Source: Silurus meridionalis | Lineage: Eukaryota; Chordata; Actinopteri; Siluriformes; Siluridae | Assembly (NCBI RefSeq): GCF_014805685.1 | Contig: NC_060911.1 | Location: 6,235,212-6,299,211, forward strand | DNA: 64,000 nt | Direction: 5' to 3' | Part shown: positions 58,933 through 64,000 of the stretch, piece after piece | Layout of the letters: each line of letters begins with the position of its first letter | Position numbering within the stretch: the stretch's first letter is position 1 | Position numbers and translations under genes: made by a program | Notes under the pieces: generated by a model | Database searches by the model: none | The model's input: the letters and a program-made list of their open reading frames with translations, nothing else | Told to the model about the DNA's origin: nothing

Positions 58933-60413
58933 CCTTGTATCTTGTATGCAAATATACAAACTCTAATAATGTCTCAGGATTCAATAATGCACAATTCACT
59001 GATAACTTATAAGCCTGTAACATCATTATCACTATTTTGCCTGTGCCCAATGTGGACTCTAGAGTGGAATCTGATAAGGTCTTCTACTCTTGAAGCATAT
59101 TCGCCTCAAGGTTTGATTCATCTGGAGATGCTTTTCTTCTCACCGTGCCTGTAAAGAGTTGTTCTTTGAGTAACCATATCCTTCCTTGTCAGCCTGAAGC
59201 ATTCATCTCCTGATCCCATTCTGGTTATCTTTGACTTCTCAAATCCAGCAAAACTACTAATAGATGAATGTTGTTTTTTCTGCACTATCCTCATTAAATA
59301 TGCAAACTATAAACAACCCTTCCGAGATCGAAATCAAATTTCCCCGTATTCTACTAATTTATGTAAACGTGACCTGAAGCTCTTGACCTCCGTTTGCATG
59401 ACTTTATGCACCGTTCAGCTGCTATGTAATTGACTACTTGGATAATTGCAAGTTGTACAGATGTGCCTATTAAAGTGGCTGATGACTTAGTTATCAAGGT
59501 AATATTTATTACACCATCGTTTAGATGTTTGTCTCAGAGAAAGAGAGAGAAAACAAGGTGTGGGGTCGGGGATGAAATGGAGGAGGCTGTTCTTAATAAG
59601 AAACCAGAGGAAACGGCTCTGACAACCTATTTATTATTTTCAATATAATTAAATAGTCATTGCATTAAAAACCAGACGAGAAGAAGTAGCTTCCTAAGCG
59701 TGAAAAGAGTAATAATGTTAAAAGAACTGACAAGAGTAAGCACCGTGTCTTTGTTAAAAGCGAAAGAAGTGACAGACAGAGACTGAGTGTGTTTGAATAA
59801 GATCTCAGTCGCCCTAGAATAAATGTAGGGGCTGATCTAACATGTATAGCCTTCATGGTGTAGCTAATATTCCTCTGTTTTCCAGTTCTTTCTTAGATAC
59901 ATGGTGTAACTTAATTTACTGTGTATAGACATGAATACCAGGCTAATACACAGTAATTAATAGGGACAAAGCTCAAGTGTGTTTGATTTGAATGCAAGAA
60001 AGATTTCATGCAATAAAGTGCAAACAATGAAACACTACTCAACATGAAGCAACAAGAAAACCATGACCTCACCATGAGCATAACAATGACCAAAAATCAC
60101 AGAGAGCAACAAACAGAAGATAAAAATGGATAGTAACAATTAAGTATATTCACAAAAAAAGTGCTAATTATAGGTGAATAAGAAACAAGTGCACAAAAAT
60201 CATGTGACACTTTTGACTGAGGTGTCGTGGCTTGTGGGAGATTGTGTCAGCGTAAATAATCCTGATAATCGCATCTGTAGGGTAATTAACGTTTATATAA
60301 ATGCATATATAAAAGCTCTCTATATGGAAGAAATCATGACATTCATTATATAGAAGGTAACTTCACCTTAAACTCTAATTAAATTGTAAAAATTACCAGG
60401 ATTCTTATACATT
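58190..60413. other. Gene-poor DNA with a (TG)n tract
   Basis: (TG)n at 58889-58930. Purine-rich stretch at 58081-58120 beside the candidate exon. No supported gene. Confidence 0.4.
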
Positions 60414-60575
60414 TTATGGACAAAACGTTGTAGTTTTTGTTCTCCTAGTTCAAGTAAACAGACCTCATCCACAGTATTCAATTGTGTGCCTCTGACTTCG
60501 GGGTAACAGTTTGGAAAAAACCCACATATGGCAAAAATTCAGATGTTGCAGTAGTTTTTTGTCCATAGACCAAGA
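60414..60575. mobile_element. Short copy of the 183-621 TIR element family
   Basis: ttttatggacaaaacgttg at one end and tagttttttgtccatag at the other are inverted; ggggtaacagtttgg is shared with the other copies. Internal deletion. Confidence 0.6.
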
Positions 60576-60847
60576 TCTTGCCACTACACTACACACTACA
60601 GCAGAACTGCTTAACTCGTTAGTTTATGGCTGTAGGGGAGTAATGATATATATTCTCACTATATGGTGTCACCCTTAAAAAGATGGGTTTCCCTTTTAAA
60701 TCTTCCTCTCCAGCTTTCTTCCTCGGGTTGATTCAGAGAAATTTACATTGCCACTGTTGCCCCTGATTTGCTCATCATATATAATACAATTATTTGTCAA
60801 TAATCATATATCTGTACAGCCGACAATGTCCATTTGTAAAAGTAAAA

Positions 60848-60978
60848 CTTTCTTTCGGCTTCTCCCGTTAGGGGTCGCCACAGCGGATCCTCCGCATGTT
60901 TTGATTTGGCACATGTTTTACGCTGGACGCCCTTCCTAACGCAACCCTCCCCAATTTATCCGGGCTTGGGACCGGCAC
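60848..60978. mobile_element. Interspersed repeat fragment
   Basis: ttctttcggcttctcccgttaggggtcgccacagcggatc...cgcaaccctcccc...gggcttgggaccggcact is a repeat seen throughout fish genomes. Class not assigned. Directly abuts a Tc1 piece. Confidence 0.55.
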
Positions 60979-61364
60979 TGAGAGAATTTCCCCGTAGCCC
61001 TTTCCAGCCTTGTGGAGGTGTACAATTTTGTCTCTAGTGTCTTTGGACAGCTCTTTGGTCTTGGCCATGTTAGTAGTTGGATTCTTACTGATTGTATGGG
61101 GTGGACAGGTGTCTTTATGCAGCTAACGACCTCTAACAGGTGCATCTAATTTAGGATAATAAATGTAGTGGAGGTGGACATTTTAAAGGCAGACTAACAG
61201 GTCTTTGAGGGTCAGAATTCTAGCTGATAGACAGGTGTTCAAATACTTATTTGCAGCTGTATCATACAAATAAATAGTTTAAAAATCATATATTGTTATT
61301 TCTCGATTTTTTTTTTCGATTATGTCTCTCACAGTGGACATGCACCTACGATGACAATTTCAGT
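60979..61364 (-). mobile_element. Tc1 transposon 5' end fragment with transposase start
   Basis: On the minus strand: inner part of the long terminal repeat (61225-61364, matching 42227-42345) then the transposase N-terminus MAKTKELSKDTRDKIV from 61068. It stops after about 28 codons. Same family as 41894-42427, but the opposite half. Confidence 0.8.
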
Positions 61365-62025
61365 AGTAGTTTATCATAAAGTGTGTAGCAACAAAACAAT
61401 TATAACCAACTAGTCTAGTTGGATTGTAGTTAAACTAGCACTTATTGATTTGGTTACCTTTAACTGAGGTGAGCTCATAAAGGTTTTCTGTGTATTTAAT
61501 TGTGCTATAAATGCATTTAGGATGATATTTATATATGAAATGAAGCTTTCAGAAATGTCTCTAAATTTGTGAACTGCTGTGAGAATATGTTCTTGATTAT
61601 CCAGTGACGATAGATGAAGCAGAGAGGAGCTTTTCAAAGCTAAAACTAATCACTGGGGGAGATTTTGGGTCATAGGGGGCATCATTCAAGCTAAAAATGC
61701 TATTAACACTTGGTGGTATTTACTTAGCGCCAACATACAGTTCAGCACCAGTTTAACAGCAAGCAGAACATTTAGAGAGAAATAAATGATGGAAGAAAAT
61801 CCTGACTTGAACTTGCCAGGAAACCCATGGCCTTGAGTCAATGAAAAGAAGGTTTTGGGCTCATCATATGTTATTATATATTAATCATTGTTTGACTAAT
61901 CAATATCATTCTATTAATAGATTTCTGAGTAACATTAGAATTATTTCACATAAACAGTTGATTAAGCAACGAGTCACAACAATGACAACAATTATAATAA
62001 AAAATTATAGCTATCATAAATCATA

Positions 62026-62185
62026 GTACTTGGATTTGTACATTTGAAAGCAAACACTTCTGTACTTTAACTTGAGTAAAAGTTTAAAGTGAGCACGTTT
62101 ACTTTTTTCTGGAGTAATATTTTACCTATTGTATCTCTACTTTTACATAAGTACATGCTTTTTGTACTTCATCCACCACTGCTTA
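62026..62185. mobile_element. Fragment of the 'GTACTT' TIR element family
   Basis: agtacttggatttgtac, aacttgagtaaaag, ctacttttacataagtacatg and terminal gtacttcatccaccact. Confidence 0.55.
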
Positions 62186-62378
62186 AAGTGCCATTCATCT
62201 GTGAAATGTATAGCTTCATTTTGTGTTTAATAATTCCCTTGTCCTTAAAATATTCGAATTTTGAAAAGATCATATATTTTGGATAGTATTATTAAACAAA
62301 TAGTATTGGTGCGAGTTCTCTGATGGCCTAAACCTAAATCAGAATCACTGACTTATGTTTAAAAAATGTTTTCATGAA

Positions 62379-63124
62379 TACCGTAATTTCCGGACTATAA
62401 AGTGCACCCTTGTATAAGCCGCACCCACTGAATTTTACAAATATTTTCATTTTTAACATAAATAAGCCGCACCTTGTGTATAAGCCGCAGCTACACTGAA
62501 ACTAATGAACTTTACCGAAAGACAGTGTCTGTTACACGGTGTAACGGGTGAAATATGTTGTGGCTCCTTTAAGAGCAGAGCGGCATTTTGGGAACGGCAC
62601 GTCACTGCATTCTTCCGGTATTACTGCGTGTGTGTGCGTGTGAGACTTAGGATTATGTGCTCATTATATTCTGATGCTCAGTTCTAAGTTTCTTTGACTA
62701 ACCCATAACGCTGTTGCCAAGAAAAATAAAAAAGCACAGTTTTGGAAACCTGTCTGTGCTTATATGATTTCATTTGCAACTGGAGTTAGCGAGCTCTCCC
62801 TTCACCCAGACTCAACGAGTTACAACGGCTTGTATCTAAACAGTAGCCGACCAAGAAAGTCATTGTTCACTGTCTTCCTCCTTCCTTTCACAACTACTGT
62901 ATTTCTCTTGAGACTTGCAGCTCAGAACACAGGTGAGGTGCGTTTTTTCGTTTCGTTCGGAAATTTCATTGGTTTAATGTTATGGGGTTCAGTTTTTTGG
63001 CTTGAAGTTTGTGAAACCGGGAAAAACCCAGGAAAAATCCATAAATAAGCCGCTTCGTTGTTTAAGCCGCGGGGTTCAAAACGTGGGGAAAAAAGTAGCG
63101 GCTTATAGTCCGAAAAATACGGTA
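62379..63124. mobile_element. 746-bp TIR element with 'TACCGTA...CCGGACTATAA' ends
   Basis: Ends taccgtaatttccggactat (62379-) and atagtccgaaaaatacggta (-63124) are inverted with about 20 of 22 matches. Subterminal repeats ataagccgc occur at both sides. No transposase frame. A common fish non-autonomous DNA element. Confidence 0.8.
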
Positions 63125-63156
63125 ATGATTAAATTATTCTCAATGTATTTTCTCCA

Positions 63157-63420
63157 TTTCATAGCTTTTCTCCTGGTTGTGCTGCTTTCAGTAGTGTATG
63201 TTTATATAAGAGATTTTATCCAATCCTATTTTAGCCATAAAGTGTTGCCAGTCTGGCGAGAAGAGTTTAGAATCAACCTTAAACGCGATTGTAGCTTACA
63301 ATCCATGACAACGAACCTGTTGCTCCAACAATGCAAACTCAAAACAGATTTAGAGTTTGCAACACCAGGGCCATCTAGTAGGTGCACAATAATGTCTTTA
63401 GTTTTACCTACTTTGATTGT
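63157..63420 (+). mobile_element. hAT-like remnant related to the copy in khnyn
   Basis: agcttttctcctggttgtgctgctttcag and atccaatcctattttagcc parallel 18735-18800. Decayed. The last 580 bases of the window hold nothing else I can support. Confidence 0.45.
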
Positions 63421-64000
63421 ATAGTCAGAGAGCACACTAATCGGAGCTCGCAAACCGCATCTTTAGCAAACTGCACAGGCGTAAATATTTTCGTGTAGTT
63501 ATCTTTTTTTATCTTTTGTTTTTTTATTCCACAATGGCTGACATTTATCATTCTTAATATTTGCAAATCAGTAAGTGCAATTTTAAAACTATTTGTACAA
63601 ACAGCACAACTGATTGGATTTCCTGGAAAAGTCTGTACTTTTCTCAAAGTCCTTAGTTCCTTAGTATTTCTTGTCATATCATAATGACAAGTCCTTTTGT
63701 CATTGTTCACAAACAAGATTGCCAAAATGTTAGTCAGTATGACAGCACAGTTTCAGTACTTCAGTACTTCAGTACCTAAAATAAACTGTTTTTTATTACA
63801 ATGATTATGTATGGCATCTATTAATTTCAGACAAGATTTTCACTTTTACTGTACTGTAATAGTGTCCGTTTGTTTTTTCATTTTCAGAAGTTTTTATTTC
63901 TATATATATGTGTTTATATTTGCTTTTATGATGTAAACAAGTGACTACATGATGTCAAGGTTATGAGAATTTCATTATTGGTCTGAGAGATGCTCCAAAG

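Overview
This window is vertebrate nuclear DNA, almost certainly from a ray-finned (teleost) fish. The genes have many short GT-AG exons. The intergenic DNA is AT-rich and full of fish-type elements (Tc1/mariner copies, TIR elements, tRNA-derived SINEs, LINE tails) and long CA, TA, GA and TCTA/TCTG microsatellites. An ostariophysan, possibly a catfish, is my guess from the repeat types; the sequence does not prove it. There are no prokaryotic features.

Five protein-coding genes are supported, four of them assembled here exon by exon with matching splice phases. (1) 1-9808, minus strand: the 5' 18 exons (about 841 codons) of an adenylyl cyclase of the AC2/4/7 group, called adcy4 by synteny; its second catalytic domain lies off the left edge. 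(2) 17583-23402, minus: complete khnyn, 8 exons, 932 aa, an NYN-type RNA nuclease. (3) 26477-31441, plus: complete ripk3, 12 coding exons, 444 aa, with an N-terminal kinase domain and a C-terminal RHIM. (4) 33782-35700, minus: a complete 3-exon cerebellin (secreted C1q protein), 197 aa. (5) 49580-50929, minus: a single-exon alpha-2 adrenergic receptor of 449 aa. A sixth, unidentified minus-strand gene may end at 57232; I see two convincing and one weak terminal exon.

The set adcy4-khnyn-ripk3-cbln matches the human 14q12 neighbourhood (ADCY4, RIPK3, CBLN3, KHNYN), so it is an old conserved block. khnyn and ripk3 are head to head, about 3.1 kb apart between start codons, around a CpG-rich patch (about 24190-24510) with a perfect CRE and an NRF1 palindrome. 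One gene encodes a ZAP-pathway antiviral RNase and the other the necroptosis kinase, so a shared innate-immunity control region is plausible.

Layout: 0-10 kb adcy4; 10-17.5 kb intergenic with old repeats; 17.6-24.5 kb khnyn and its promoter side; 24.5-32 kb ripk3; 32-33.7 kb LINE fragment and TA repeat; 33.8-35.7 kb cerebellin; 36-49 kb repeat-rich gene-poor DNA (fold-back element, nested transposons, Tc1 ends); 49.6-50.9 kb the receptor as a GC-rich island; 51-64 kb mostly repeats with a possible gene end at 57-58 kb.

I found no new multi-gene system. The most unusual signals are structural: an inverted pair of about 400-bp pogo/Tigger-like elements bracketing the first coding exon of ripk3, a ripk3 intron that is about 90% one degenerate transposon, polymorphic-type microsatellites placed at three 3' splice sites, and a 36-bp minisatellite.
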